Shown here in pieces: positions 32,641 through 45,934 of a stretch of 64,000 nt of DNA. The stretch covers positions 136,717,035-136,781,034 of the forward strand of contig NC_062222.1 of assembly GCF_902686445.1 (NCBI RefSeq). Reading direction: 5' to 3'. Each line of letters opens with the position of its first letter. Positions within the stretch are counted from its first letter, which is position 1. The position numbers were made by a program, and so were the translations under genes. The DNA comes from Sciurus carolinensis. Its lineage: Eukaryota > Chordata > Mammalia > Rodentia > Sciuridae. The notes beneath the pieces were generated by a model, which had not been told where the DNA came from, did no database searches, and saw only the letters and a list, made by a program, of their open reading frames with translations.

Positions 32641-34149
32641 GATGGAAAGTTGGGTTGGAGGAGTGACGAGGTGGGAGATGATCCAGGTGAGTGGGAGAAA
32701 GGATGGAGAGGGCAGCACTGCTGGGTCCTGCTGGATGAGGGGCGGCCAGTGGCACACTTGCTTATTTCCCGGCCATGTGCCCTGAGAGACGTGCTGTGGG
32801 CCTAGTTCTGAGAATGGTGAAGAGAGGGAGAGAAGGGTGGAGGCTGTATGCAGGAGTGTGGTCACGGTGGTGGTACTGCCTTTGTATTTGGCAAGGTGGC
32901 CTGACAGGTGAGGGCAGTGAAGGAGGGAGGACAGGAGTCCCTGGCGGAAGCTTGGGCTTGGTGGAATGCCTTCCCATGTGGAACCAGTGGGTGGGGACTT
33001 GGGGGTCAGCCACTCTGCTCAACCAACATATGGCTGTGTCTGGAGGCTGTGTGCAGGGAAGTTTGGGAAGGAGCTGTTGTGCCTTCCTTGCTTGGCAGAG
33101 TGAGGCAGTACTATCCCAGGGGCCTAGTTCTAGTTTGTGCTGATTTGGTGGGTAGACCTCAAGGAGAGGAGGGTGTGCGGTCCAGGTTTCCTGTGCCAGG
33201 ACTTGGGGAGAACTGTTGAATAGTAGGCCGTGGGATTCCCCTTTTCAGGGTCTCACTGGGGACCCTGGTGCTGGACATGATCCTCTGGAGAGAGCCAGGC
33301 TAGGATAGCAAGTGAGGAAGTAAGTACCAAGAAGAAATGTCTGAGGAGAACACGGAACACATACGTCATGTGGGCCTAAGTTGCCACTTCCTCTTCTTCA
33401 TTTCTTGGTCCCTTACAGGGGCCCCACCCTCGCTCCCAACTGACTGCTGTCACTTGATATTCTTTGGCATTCCCCTCCTTAGGACAGCCCTGCAGAGAGG
33501 GCACTTGCTCACTCAGGGACACCTTCTCTATGCTTATCTGAGGATCTGCATTCCTGACTTGTTTCTGCAAACGCTTAGCCATGGCCAGCATGCCCTGTGT
33601 AGCCTCAGTGTGAGGACCATCCTGGCAGGCTTTCTGTGTTACTCAGGATCCACCTTCCCACAAGTGAGCTTGGGGAACATGCTGGTTTTGCAGCCACTTG
33701 AGTCCTGTGGCTTTGGCTGCCCTCCTGGTGGGCCCAGTATCCTGTGCTTCAGGTCTCTGGGTACTTCCTCTGCAGCAGCATCCCACAGTGTTTGTCCTGG
33801 GTGGAACCCATGAAGGATAGCGTGGGCCTGCAGGAGAGAAGCTCTGGTCCTGTGGCAGTGAGCAGCAGTTACCATCCCAGGCTGCTGTGCGTTCCCCTGG
33901 AGTGATGCCTGGGAAGGCTACAGAAACAGTGAAGGCTGCTGCCTCAGCAGCAGTGGGGGTCACCTTGACCCTGCCACCCACTCTCTTGGCATCAGGGCAA
34001 GTGCTTTATAGGCATGGTTTCCTTGTGTGTAGATGGAGAGTCAGCCCTGGCTGTGTCATGCAGCAGGAGGGGCCTTCCTGGAGTCACATCCCGGGTGTGG
34101 GTCACCTCCCACCTCCCCACATGGAGCATTGCTTGGTGTGTGTGGTTCA

Positions 34150-34390
34150 CCCAAGACATGCTGCCATGAATAGTGAAAGATGTTCTGTGTCAGAGAGATG
34201 GGGGGGTGGCAGAGCTGGAGAGGGTCCCTGTAAGCAGCATCAGGGAGTGCCTTACCGAGAAGGTGACATTTGAGTAAAGGTGTGAATGGCGTGAGGCAGA
34301 AGATGCCTCCCAAGGACACAGCAGGGAAGAAGGTTCCCTGGCTGGTGGGGCGGGCCTGGTCCCTCACAAGTCTGTGTCTTGGCTGCTCAG
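34150..34390 (+). repeat. L2-like fragment
   Basis: GAGAAGGTGACATTTGAGTA and AAGGTGTGAATGGCGTGAGG are typical of the L2 3' region. Confidence 0.6.
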
Positions 34391-34519
34391 GACTGTGTGG
34401 AGCTCCTGAGAGGTGCACTGGCTGCTCCTTGTCCCCTGCCCCCAGCATCTTATGGGTTGTCTGGAGTCTTCTATCAGGGCATGGTTGGTGCTCATGTTAG
34501 AGTTTAGCACTGTGCTGCT

Positions 34520-34710
34520 GTCCAATGTGCTAGCCTGGCCACACATAGTCGTGTAAATTTAAATAAAATTCATGAAATGGAAAATTCCATAACTAGCCAC
34601 TTTAGCCACATTCAGATGCTCAGTAGCCACATGTGGCTAGTGGCTTCCCTCGGGCAGCTTGGATTTGTACATTTTCATTCCCGTGGGAAGTTGTTTCCAT
34701 TGCTGTTCTA
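34520..34710 (+). repeat. Ancient interspersed repeat, class uncertain
   Basis: The phrases CTGCTGTCCAATGTGCTAGC and AGTAGCCACATGTGGCTAGT occur in a widespread mammalian repeat. I cannot name the family with confidence. Confidence 0.55.
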
Positions 34711-35069
34711 GAGGAAAACCCATGGTGGTGATTTAATAAATGAATCATAATGTATATGATGCCCAGAGAATCCTGCAAAAGGACCACCTCCTGGGCCAGG
34801 GCCAGAGCATGCTAGGGAGGCCACAGCAGAGGGGCATTGCCCTGAGTCCCTCTGTTGACTGTCTTCTTCTATACAGGGATTTGGGTCTGAAAAGATGGGA
34901 TTCCCAGGTCACATATGATGCTTCCTTGAATTCTGGTGCATGTTTAAATAACCAAGGTCGGGAGGACATGGAGGGGTCTAGAGCTCTCAGAGATGTGCCT
35001 CTAGTGTGGGGATGGAAAACCTGGTGGGATTCAAAGAGTGTGCTTCTAGAGCCAAAGATGGAAATGTGT

Positions 35070-35215
35070 ACTCTGTCTTTCTAGCTGAGTGCCTGAACGA
35101 GTAGCCTTCTTTTCCTGAACCTTGATTCCTTGTCTCTGAAATGTCCACACCAGGCAGTGCACATCAGGTGCCTGGCATAGCATTCAGGGCCGTGCTCTTA
35201 TTAGGAGGCACTGGG
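35070..35215 (+). repeat. MIR-like fragment
   Basis: Contains CTTGATTCCTTGTCTCTGAA and CAGGTGCCTGGCATAGCATT, MIR-like in order. Confidence 0.5.
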
Positions 35216-37639
35216 GTCCCATCCCAGCTTATTGCATGAATGAATAATTGAATGACAGTTAAGTGCTGACTGGCCCAGAGATGAGCAGAAAGAAGGGAAC
35301 TTGAGAGGGACAAAGGATACAGTAGGTCCCGAAGGGTGGACCTGATTCAGCACAGACCACTGACTGGTTTTTCTTTGATCTGGGTGTGTGTTCTGTGTCC
35401 TCAGGGGTTGACGATCTTTTTCCTTACCGTGGTGGACTGGGAGACTTTTCTGTATCTGAGGAAAGCAAATTTGAGTTCCAGCTGCTTCATGTTGATGCCA
35501 ACATCGCCATTCCTGTCTCCCCAGGTAGGGTGGGCCGGCACTTCCACTGTGCAGCATGGAAGTCAGTAACATTCAGGAATGGCAGGGACTGTACTGAACA
35601 GAACTTCAGCTTGCACTCATTCATAAATTCAGTAGCTGGCTGTGTTCCTCAAAGCACTCACAAGTCACTCTTGACATCTCATGAGTATTTAGGCCTTGGT
35701 TTCTGGAAAGTGGTATTGATGTCCTTAGAAATTTCCCGCTAGCAAGGTAGTTTGGGGAGTAGGGAAAAGGAAAATGAATTTGTTCCTTGCAGGATACATT
35801 TACTTCCTGGGTTTATGGCACACCTCACAAGTGCGGGCACTCTTTGGTGATGGAATATGCTGCCTACCTTTGTTCCTTCCACCGGTAGTGAGGTTACAGT
35901 CAGCCTGGGAGGTGGTGGTTCAGGACAGAGTGCAGGGAACTTTGTGAACTATGGGAAACCACAGGCAAGCCCCTTCCTGTAAAGCAGTTCTGCAGCTACC
36001 AGCTACTTTCTGCTGAGAAATTGACTTCCCTTTGCCCAGATGGGTAGAGAATCTGTTCTACTTTGCAAATGTTAGTGCATAACCCACCAGTTAAAACTGC
36101 CTTATCTCATTTTTCACCTTGAAATGGTGCTTTTAAAAACTGTACACATTTATTCTGTTTTTAGAACATGAGGTTTTTGTATAGCTCACACTGAATTCTC
36201 TTATGCCTCCTGTATTTTTTTTGTGTGTGTGTGTGTGGATGCTGTGTTTGACTAGATTGCCACATCCACATCTAATCAGTTCCTATTTATGTTGAGTGAA
36301 ACCAAGTGGTTTCAGTTCCAGCTTTGCTGTCCTTCGTGAAGAGCTGGGCTTTATCTCCTATGAGGGTGCTATAGTGGGAGAGAGAGAAGCATCCAGATTT
36401 GTGGAATGGCGAACTTGGCCCCACAGTAGTCCAGTTTTCCTGTTAATTTCAGCTTCCAGAAAGAGGCTTTCAAAATCCAGGCTATGTGCATAGAATGTTT
36501 CAGAGAGTAATAAACATTTCCAGGTGTATTGAAAGGTTTTGGATCTAAATTCTAATCTCCATTTAGTTTTCAGATCTGGGTGTGAAACACATTTCCTCCC
36601 AGGGAGATAGGGGACCTAGTGAGAGGGAGTGTTAAGAGGTTGGTTGCAGGTGGAAGGAGCTGGGTGTGGGGAAGGAGAGCAGGCGAGGGCTGGGGATAGC
36701 AGGCGTGCCTGGCCTGTGACCAGGTTTCTGCCCTGTAGAGGTTATTTTTAAAGCAGAAGCAGTGGAGTGGTGGTCATAATTCATGGGGCAGATACTATGA
36801 GTATCTTTTGTCAGGTGGATGCCCGCTACTGTCGCAGACTGAGTTGTGTGTGGAGGATGTGTGCTTCCTGCTGGAGTTCCACCAGGCTCTTGCAGTGAGA
36901 TTGTGCAGTGGTTTTGTGTGGGTTCTTCTTGGGCCAGGCGCATGTGAAACAGCCACACCACTCTTGGAGTCCGTAACTCCTGAATTAACTCCGGCCTGCT
37001 TGGAGTTCAGACTACCTTTTGTGGCACAAGTGTGCTCTGGTACCACCTCTGCTCACATCCCCTGCCCCAGATTCATTCTTCATTCTGTGCCATGGCCACA
37101 GACCTTACACTCACTGCTGGTCGTCCGCGAGCCAGCGTGCTGAGCCTCCTGCCTCTCCTGGGAAATTTCTGTCTGTCCTTTATGATTCAGCCTCAGTGAC
37201 ACCACCTCTGGAAACTCATTGATTACCTGAATCTTTTCTAGACCCTCATGTGGGTCAGTCCTTTTAAGTCCTGAGACAGCAATGGTCACTCCCCTGCTCC
37301 CTGTGAGCTGGCCCAGACCATGTCTAGTTGATTCAAGTGTTCTTGCCAGTTCAGGTATGCAGTACGTAACCTTGAGTGAGTAAGGGTAGACATCAATCTA
37401 GAAAGGTAATAAAGAGACCTGGTACAGTCAACTTTTAAATCTAAATATTTCCCTTTTCCGTTATATTATTGTTCTGGTGGTGAAGATGCCCTCCTGATGT
37501 CAGCCCACACAGCCATACTGTGTGTGTTCCTCGCACAGGTCTGTGAAACTGCTGAGATCTGTAGAGGGGTCTTGCTTGCTTTTTTTTTTGTTTCTTCCTG
37601 GTAGACCTTTTTGACTATAGATGCTTTCTTGAAGCGTCT

Positions 37640-37960
37640 CTTTGTTTGACAGTAGGGGGAAAAGGTCTGGTAGCATTCTACTCTTGTTCTTTCTACTTTT
37701 ACACCTACTATGAGTTTCCCTTCTTATTTTATTTCCTTACAGACTTTCTGTGAATTCTAGACATGTAAAATATGTGCTGTTTCTACAGTTCGGTGTCCTG
37801 CTTTTTCACTTAGAAACATTTTCCCAGAGAGTTAAGGATTGTTCATACTTTCATTAATGTCTTTGTGGTAGTCCATCCTGTGAATCATTCACTGCTCAAC
37901 AATAAGGAAACGTCTTGTTTCCGTTCTGAGATCAGTATGTGCTCTTTTGGTGCTTTGTCT
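37640..37960 (-). mobile_element. Possible L1 3' fragment
   Basis: CTGCTTTTTCACTTAGAAAC, TTGTTCATACTTTCATTAAT and a following CCATCCTGTGAATC recall L1 3' UTR complement sequence. It is strongly diverged. Confidence 0.4.
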
Positions 37961-38949
37961 GCGTTTCAGACAATGTCCTCAGGACAGAGTCCCTGAAGTA
38001 CTTTTGCTTTATGACCCCTGTCCCTGCTCCCTGGCCAGTTCTAACCTGTCCTCTGGAGGTTGTGATGTTGCACCGCCAGCACCATCTGCCTTGGAGTGAG
38101 CTTCTGTTTTGTGAATGAGGCTGCCCCCAGCAGTGGCCAGCAGGTTGTTAGAGTTCACTGTGGCTCAGGCTTAGGTTGCTTTGGATTGAGATTGGGAAGG
38201 ACATGTCTTCCCTGCTGGCATGACTTTGGCCTTCTCTGCTCTTTGGGGCTAACTGGGCATAGTATGAGCTCACATCTCCCTGCCTCTGCCTGAAGTGCTC
38301 CCTTCCCTCTGCATCATGTCCCCTCTGTTGATGACAAGGACCTTAAGGCCCAGCACATCTGATGCCCTTCTCTGAAGCCCCACTAGGGTACTGTGCTCTG
38401 TCTCCTGCACCCGGAGTGTTTGGGCCTTTTCTTCCTATGACCTCCTCAAGGACGGCCTGGGGCTTGGTTGGCCTGATCCCCAATTACTACAACTGGTGTT
38501 CTTCATTGATCCCAACACATCAGCAGAAAATTGATGCCTTGGTTCTCTCCAGGTATGCTGTGCACTCATGTTCCTGGAGCTGATGTAAGGGGTTTCTTTA
38601 ATCCTCCTTGGCAGGGGCACTGTGTGGCAGGCATTTTCATGTGAGAGAAGACAGGTTTGCCAAGTTGTGGGGAAGTGACCCAGGTTTGCTGGAGTGGAGG
38701 GCAGTGGCATATCTTCTGGGCTCTGGGAGCCACTGGGGTTAGGTCAGTAGGGAACTTGAAGGTGCTAGGAGGCCTACATTATAAGGCAGGCCATTTGCAG
38801 TTTTGACTGTGCTTAGTGAGTACAAGTGTTGGAGTTGTTTAAATCAAAGTTTAAAAGATAATAACTTGCAGTTCATGGAAACTGCTGGAGAGGCATGGTC
38901 CTAAATTCATAAATGTTAAAGAAATGAGAAGCTTGAGAAAGGAAACATT

Positions 38950-39130
38950 TATTAGTTAAGGAGCAAAGTTCTCAACCCCAGCTTCACAGTGGGATTGTTT
39001 GAGACCCTTAAAAAAGAAATTAATGTTCAGGTCATACCTGCCTGCAGAGGCAGATCTTTATTGGTTTGGATGAGTCCTGAGCACTGGAAGTTTTAGAACC
39101 CCTCTGAATAATTCTGGTATGAAACCAAAA
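38950..39130 (+). mobile_element. hAT-type non-autonomous DNA transposon relic (MER5-like)
   Basis: AAAGTTCTCAACCCCAGCTT at one end and GAACCCCTCTGAATAATTCT near the other, with TGGGATTGTTTGAGACCC between. This fits a Charlie-derived MER element. Confidence 0.6.
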
Positions 39131-39139
39131 GGGAGACTA

Positions 39140-39340
39140 CCTGTGGAAGTGTGGACTAAGTCCAGGCCTGGCTTTTCTGTTTGCTGTGTGGCCTTGGACA
39201 AGGGTCTATCTCTGAATGTCCTCATCTTTGGGGAGAATCATACATTTTTAAGGTAAATTGTGCCTAACCTCCTTAGGGTGGTTATCAGTGATTATGTTCA
39301 TTGCTGGTATGGTGTTTAGAATGTAGTTGATTCTGAGCAT
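39140..39340 (+). repeat. MIR SINE
   Basis: GCTGTGTGGCCTTGGACAAG, TATCTCTGAATGTCCTCATC and TCCTTAGGGTGGTTATCAGT lie in MIR order. Confidence 0.7.
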
Positions 39341-39554
39341 GTATTTGCTGAAAAAAAAAGCTTGTATGAATATGGTGAGGACTAAGGTGAGCTGCTTGCT
39401 TCCGTAACTAATAAGGCCATCCAGAGACACATGCTGTGGGGACTCTGTGGTGCCCCCAATTCTATGGGTGGGAGTGCTGAGGCTAGGGAGACCTCTGCTG
39501 CCCATGGCCAGGCAGCTGGCTGGAGTGCTGGGACTTGGCGCCTCTGCCAGTTTT

Positions 39555-39647
39555 TTTTTTTTTTTTTTCCCCCCGGTGCTGGGGATTGAACCCAGGGTCT
39601 CGTGCTTGCAAGGCAAGCACTCTACCAACTGAGCTATATCCCCAGCC
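39555..39647 (-). mobile_element. ID SINE with 16-bp target-site duplication
   Basis: Poly(T), CCCGGTGCTGGGGATTGAAC and TGAGCTATATCCCCAGCCC. The duplication CGCCTCTGCCAGTTTT lies at 39539-39554 and 39648-39663. Confidence 0.93.
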
Positions 39648-40289
39648 CGCCTCTGCCAGTTTTAATCCCAGGTATGCCCTTTCCATCTGCCATCAGATCT
39701 TACTCCTCAAGGTTTCTAGTGTGGAAGGGTACCTTTGTTATTCTCTGAAAGGGTGAGACCCCAGACTGCTCATGATCACTGATGTAAACAAACTGTTAAC
39801 TAGCAACTGTTTTTCCTCTTAGTATTCTATTGAAGTTTAAGAATAAATAGTATTTTTCCTTAGTAGAGTAACAGTCTGTGTTAAGTTACATAGGCATTTT
39901 CTGCTCTGCATTTCCTCTCTTCTGGGAAAACCTGAACTGATGTTGTAGTATGGAGATCCCTTCTTCACTGTATGTTGAAGAATTTGGGAGGAGAGTCGAA
40001 GAGCTTGTGCAGCACAGCACATGGTCTGGTTGTGTACTGGCTGGGGGCATCTTGCATGGTGGGGTCATTTCAGGGTTAGTTAATGAGTTACCTGTGATAT
40101 CTGACAGGTTTTTTGCCTGGCCTTGGGGATGCAGGCTGAGTGGGAAGTGCACCTCCCCTGGAAAGTGGTAACAAACACTGTACTTCCAGGTCTGTCAAGG
40201 TTGACTGTGAAACCCAGGGGGCTGTGGGGAGGCTGCCAGCTGGAGAGGTGCAGGGGAGGGTGGTGGAGCCGTTTCATTTGTTGGTGTTG

Positions 40290-40865
40290 AGGGCACAGTA
40301 GAGTGTCCAGATCAAGTGTTTAAAGCGAACACACTTGAGTGCCACACAGTCAACATAAAGAACGTGTATTCCCAACCCCCCAGAGGCCTCTTTTGGGTCC
40401 CTTCCCTTGCAGAACCTTGTTTACTGAGGTGACTGCTGTTCTGACATCTGTCACCATAGATTGGTTTGGCCTGTTTGGGCTTTTGGATTGATGGAGTTGA
40501 GCAGCGTACTTGGGTCGGGCTGTCTTCTCATCACTCCGTGCTCCTGTGGATGGGTGTTTGATCAGGTTTGACACCGAGGGGTAACACAGATCATCATATA
40601 CTCAGGCGTGTTTTGGTGCACAGGTACCTGGGTGAGATGACTGTGTCTGCTCCACATGGTTGCTGCAGAGCGCTTTCCAGGACCTGGCTGTACAGTTCAC
40701 ACCCCCACTAGCAGGAATGAGATTCTGCTTCGTTGACATCCTGTCTGAATGCTGGTATTTTCTGCTTATTTTTCTTTTTGCCATCCTGCTGACAGGGTAG
40801 GGGTATTTTGTCTTCAATGTGCATTTCCCTGATGACTAATTATGTGATGCATCTTTTCATATCTT
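40290..40865 (-). mobile_element. Old L1 3' UTR fragment
   Basis: CAGTTCACACCCCCACTAGC, GTGCATTTCCCTGATGACTA and TGTGATGCATCTTTTCATAT are the complement of an L1M 3' UTR. It continues into the ORF2-derived sequence after the SINEs at 40866-41148. Confidence 0.65.
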
Positions 40866-41040
40866 TTTTCCCCCCTGTGGTACTAGGGGCTGAACCCAGG
40901 GGCACTCTACCACTGATCTGCATCCCCAGCCCTTGTAATTATTTCTCTGTTGATTTTGAGAAATGGTCTTGCTAAGTCGTCCACGCTGGCCTTGGAACAT
41001 GCGAGCCTCCTGCCCCACACCCTGTGTCCTGGCACTTGGC

Positions 41041-41042
<2 letters not shown>
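40866..41042 (-). mobile_element. B1-ID composite SINE, diverged
   Basis: GGTACTAGGGGCTGAACCCA, GCATCCCCAGCCCTTG and GAGAAATGGTCTTGCTAAGT in reverse order of the composite. More mutated than most copies. Confidence 0.75.
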
Positions 41043-41044
<2 letters not shown>

Positions 41045-41071
<27 letters not shown>

Positions 41072-41148
41072 GCGGTGCTGGGGATCGAACCCAGGGCCTT
41101 GTGCTTGCAAGGCAAGCACTCTACTGACTGAGCTATCTCCCCAGCCCC
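41045..41148 (-). mobile_element. ID SINE inserted beside the composite
   Basis: A long poly(T) (about 30), GCGGTGCTGGGGATCGAACC and TGAGCTATCTCCCCAGCCCC. The pol III B box is intact (GGTTCGATCC on the - strand), so this is a young copy. Confidence 0.92.
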
Positions 41149-41219
41149 TGTTCTCTGGCTTTAATGACTGCAGTTTTTCTTTTCTTCTTGAACCCAGGGC
41201 CTTGTGCATCATGATTTCT

Positions 41220-42965
41220 AAATTCAAATGAATTCTTGTTCATATATCTTTTCCTTTGTGGTTATTGCCTTTTTATATCCTGTTTAGAAAATACTGGTAT
41301 CTTCTGGAAACTTGGTTTTGCCATTATCAACAGGATCTATGATCCATCTGGAATTTTATGGATGGTGTGAGGAAACAGTTCGGGCTTATTTACTGTAAAG
41401 GTCATCCTTCCCACTGCACCTCTGAAGCAAATCAGTTGACCCTTGTATTCTGTTGTTCTGTTTCTTCTTTTTCGAATCCACTAATTTCACTAATAATCCT
41501 TTAGTTACTATAGCTATATGATAGGTTTTGATATCTGGTAGAGTACACTCTCCTACTTTGTTCTGTGAGAATATTGTGGCTATTCTTGGTCCTTGTCATT
41601 TCCATATGAATTTTAGATTCAGTTTGACACTTTCTACAAAAAAATTGGCTCTTGTTTGTTTGGGATTTTATTGAACTTACAGATACATTTTTACTACATG
41701 AAGTAAAATGTGATATATCCCTCTATTGATTTAGTTTTTTTCTATTTCTTAGTATCTTCATCTTTTTTAATGCAAAGTTCTTATATTTCTTTCATTAAAT
41801 TTATTCTAAGATTCTAAGATATTATTTTTGATTATTTTAACCATTGTCAGAAAACATTGATTTTGACTCCTTGGTTAGCATTCATTGAGAGTGCAGTTAA
41901 TTTCTAGTGTGGAACTTGAATCCTGCTAAATTTTGCTTCTAATTTTGATAGTTGGTTGATAGAATTTTTGGCATTTTCTGTAGAAAATGATTCTGTGGGT
42001 GAGCTTGACTCCTGTCCTTTTCCCCGCTCTTTTTGCTTGTGTGCTGCCTCAAGTGGCAGCCGCCCCTGCAGGACCTGTGGGTTGTGCTGGGTAGAGCAGG
42101 CTGCTGGATTCCCATTAGTGTGGTGCTTGCTGTGGGTGATCTCAGATACCTCACTTGGTCGCTCCCATTTCTAATTTTAAGTCTTTAAAAGTGAAGACTG
42201 TTTTCACTTTACCAGATGCTTTTTTCTATATCTTTTGATGGTTATGTTTTCTTCTTTAATTGTTTAGTGTGAAGAATATATTTTCCCAATGTTAAACTGA
42301 CTTTTCGCTCTCAGAATAATCCCAACTTGTTTATGATATGGTGTACTTACACTCATCGCTGATTTGATTTGCGATCTTTGTTTAGGACTTTTCTGTCTGT
42401 GTTCCTAGAGTGTGGGCTTTAATTTTCCTTTTGATTCTGGGCCTCATACAGTGACTTGGGGGAGTTCCTCTTTCGTTTTTTCAAAGAAGTTCTACTAAAT
42501 TTTTCCGTGATAGTTAGGAGAACCTAATAATGTCATAAAATTCATAGAATGATATGCCAAATAAGTCAGGTTTTATTGTATCTGAATAAACAATAATAAT
42601 TGCAAAAGCCTGTAGAACAGGAGAATTTTAAAAATGTGTTCACACACCGCCATACTCACCCCCCTCCCATGTCCATGTCAGAGAAACCCTCTGAGGAACT
42701 TCAAAAAGTTCTGGCTAAATTATCTTAGTAAATATCAGTAAATTGTTTTATCCAGTTATCTAATATATTTCCTGGGATGGATACGGGAAGGGGAGGGCTA
42801 AAAAGATTCTTTCTCTGAAAGCATTTGTGTATTTCTTCCTTCAGTGTTTGGAAGACTTCTACCATTGAGGCCATCTGGACCTGGAATTTTCTTTGTGAGT
42901 TTTTAAATTATGGGCTTAAATTTTTTGTTGCTGTAGAGGTATAATATCTAAAAGGTTGAGGAAGA
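41220..42965 (-). mobile_element. Old L1 ORF2-derived fragment
   Basis: GTGGCTATTCTTGGTCCTTG, TTCCATATGAATTTTAGATT, GAATCCTGCTAAATTTTGCT and CCATTGAGGCCATCTGGACC follow, in order, the complement of L1 ORF2. Many stops and indels are present and it cannot be functional. Confidence 0.8.
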
Positions 42966-43269
42966 ATTTGGAGAGTTGTGGGATTGTGAAGCTGTAGACT
43001 CTGTATCTCAGAGGAACTTCTCAAGGGGTCTTGGGAAGGACACTGGAGATGAAGCATAAGAAGGGGGCGGGGGTCTTTGGCCAGTGTGTCCTCATCCTCG
43101 TCTTCATTGTTCCTGCTCCTTTATGGAGTTGATTACTCTGGCCTTCCCTGAGCTGCAGAGACCTAGACCAAGAAATGTGGGTGGGTTCGGCTGCCTGGGG
43201 TCTTGGGAACGAATGGGAGATGGAAGTAGATGGTGGGAATGGCCATGTGCAGTGTATGAATAGAATGGG

Positions 43270-43441
43270 GCAGTGGCTCTGAACGCTGATTATCAGAGTA
43301 GCTGAAGGGCCTGTTGAACCCAATACCTGCACCTGGCCCAGAACATTGATTCCATGGGTCCTCTGTGTGCTCCTCTATTTCTACCAGGCTCACTAGTGAT
43401 GCTGCTGTGGGTCCAGGGCACCCCATTCTGAGAACCATGGG
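43270..43441 (+). mobile_element. MER5A-like hAT relic
   Basis: The inverted ends AGTGGCTCTGAACGCTGATT and CCATTCTGAGAACCATGG bracket a middle that fits MER5. Confidence 0.65.
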
Positions 43442-43817
43442 TCAGAGCTCCCCATCCCACCCCTCCCAGTGTTGACTCCCTGGCTAGGGATCTTGTCAGG
43501 GATCTTGTCCACTGATCCTAAGGGCCTGGTATGGACTGTGCAGATCACCAGTTTTATGCCAACTGTTTCCCATCCTTGTCTTTTTAGTTTTTAATTATAA
43601 AAGTAGTATATGCTTGTTTGTTTTAATACAGTTCACAAGTGTGTCAAGTGAAAGTGGCATTCCTTTTTGCTCCTTACTACTTCCTTTTCCCAGATGTGGC
43701 CACTGGCAGACTGTCTCCAGCAGGTGTTTTCGGTGCAGTTGCAAACACACAGCACACAGATGGGGCATTCTTTGTTAAAGGACTGGGGATGGAGGTGATT
43801 GTTAGAGGCCCTGGCTG

Positions 43818-44064
43818 ATCCGTATGCGGTGGCCCATGCCTGTAATCCCAGAAGAGGTCCAAGAGGCCGAGGTAGGAGGATTACAAGTTCAAAGCTAACC
43901 TCACCAATTTAACAAGGCCTTTAGCAACTTAGCAAGCCCCTGTGGCAAAATAAAAAAAAAAAAATGAGAAGGGCTAGGGATGTGGCTTAGTGGTTAAGTG
44001 CCTCTGGACTAAATTTCTGGAAACAAAAATAAATAAATAAATAAATAAGTAAAATAAAATAAGG
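43818..44064 (+). mobile_element. B1-ID composite SINE
   Basis: GCCCATGCCTGTAATCCCAG, AGCAACTTAGCAAGCCCCTG, GGGCTAGGGATGTGGCTTAG and an (AAAT) tail at about 44025-44060. Confidence 0.9.
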
Positions 44065-44156
44065 GGGGAAAAAAAAAGAAAGTAAGAAAGGATGTGGGGA
44101 TGTGGGGGAGGGTTATTTTCCAGGACTGATTGTTGACTCAGGCCTGAGTGATTTGG

Positions 44157-44362
44157 TTTTGCTTTTTTGGTACCGCGGATTGAACTCAGGGGTACTCAAG
44201 CTCTGAGCCACGTCCCCAGCCCTATTTTGTATTTTATTTAGAGACGGACCCGCACTGAGTTGCTTAGCACCTCGCTTTTGCTGAGGCTGACTTTGAATTC
44301 ACGATCCGCCTGCCTCAGCCTCCCGAGCTGCTGGGTCACAGGTGTGTGCCACCTTGCCCGGC
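44157..44362 (-). mobile_element. B1-ID composite SINE
   Basis: GGTACCGCGGATTGAACTCA, CACGTCCCCAGCCC, GAGTTGCTTAGCACCTCGCT and CTCCCGAGCTGCTGGGTCAC in the reverse-composite order. It still holds several CpGs, suggesting youth. Confidence 0.9.
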
Positions 44363-45799
44363 TTGTTTTACCTTTTAAAATATCATTTGAAGCTACAAAT
44401 GAGGGAGAATTTTTGGGTCCCTGTATGGAAGGCTCTCACAGGCACTTGGACAGTGACTCCTTAGCTGCATCTGTGACCCACCTATGTGTCTGATTGCTTG
44501 TTCACAAAGCACAGTGTCTTGCACGTGGCAGGTGCTCAGGGAGTGTTGCATGGTTGGGGCTTCATGGCATGCTGCTTGCTTCCAGGTCTGAAGTGCCAGT
44601 GTCTTTTGTGGCCAGTTAGCCTGTCCTGTCAGAGTTCCATGGCAGAGTGCCCGAGCTGTGGCCCAACCCAGGAACCCAGGCATGCAGACTTTGTTGCCCC
44701 TACCCTCTGCCCCACCCTGCTTGTGACTCAGGACGAACCTGCCTTCCCACTCCTCCCTTCCCTCCCCTGCCTTTCCAGCTAGTCTGCTCCATCCTGTGCA
44801 TTCACCTTCCAGACTGAGAGGAGGAAGCAGGAAGGGCCCTGCGGTGTGTCCCTGGGACTGTGACTGCAGCTTGGTAGGAGTGTGGTAACAGGAGGGTCAG
44901 TGCTTCTGTGGTTGGCCCCCAGAGCTGCTGTGTGGTCATAGTAGACAACATGGCCATCTCCCCTGTGCTTCTGTTCATGGACAGGTTGGTGGCCACTGCC
45001 TTGCCTTTCTTGCTTTTGTAACTGGAGACAGCTGCAGCAGGGTCTCTCCAGAGAGTGGAGGCTTTGATATGGTTCAGCCCACTGTTCTTGATCAGTCAGA
45101 GGTGTTCCGCAGGTGGCCTTCAGTTTAAAACAGGTCCTGTCCTATGAGGGTTTGCTGTGTGCTCTGAGCTTGCACACGTGTAGCTGGTGCTTGTGACACA
45201 GTAATGGAGCCTCAGTGTGGTCCCTTCTGCTGTGGAGCAGGTGGGATTTTACCACACGGGAGGCATGGCTCTAGTGTGAGTCAGCGAGTCAGTCTGAGGG
45301 TGGGATGTACCTAGTGATCAGGCATTAGGGCAGTCTTGGTACCTTTGCCTTCTCAACCCTGATGAGTCCAAGGTCTCTGTGCTGTCAACAGGACATTTCT
45401 TAACCTCTTCCTGTGTATTCAGTGGTGACTGCACGTAGGGTTTTGGGAGAAGTGTTGGATTTAGGTTGTGGCATCTGATGGGTGACCTGTAATAGGTAGA
45501 TATAACTCAAAATGGTGGCAACCCATGGCTGCGCTGTCCAGCTTGTTTCTGATTGCATTGAACTGGAAGTTGCTCACAGTTTCTGTAGTGAAATGAAGCA
45601 GGGAACGAGCAGGAATCCCCAAGAAATTACTGAATTACGGATGGAGCTCAGAGGTGGAGTGTCTTGAAGGAGGACTTTGAGATTTATTGCGTAGACTCTG
45701 AGGAGCTTGAGAATCCTCTGAAGTTCGTGGTCAGTGGAACCTGCTCTACTGGGCCTGGAGGATGGTGTCCTTCCAGCTCAGCTGTCCTCTACCTGCTGT

Positions 45800-45930
45800 A
45801 GTAAGTGGTGGCCTCTGGTGCTTGATTCTGACTCTTAGTTCCATGTGGCTTAGCTGGGTGTCTTTGGGAGGGTCTCTTCACCCTCTTTGGATCTACCTCC
45901 CTCTACTTAAAATGCACCACGGCAGTTCTC
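45800..45930 (+). repeat. MIR-like fragment
   Basis: TTGATTCTGACTCTTAGTTC and CTTCACCCTCTTTGGATCTA follow a degraded MIR. Confidence 0.5.
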
Positions 45931-45934
45931 ATGT

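Noticed and set aside
32522..33219. Clusters of 70-120 codon frames on both strands
   Set aside because: They cover the end of an MLT1 LTR and GC-rich sequence that resembles decayed L2. There are no motifs or splice structure.
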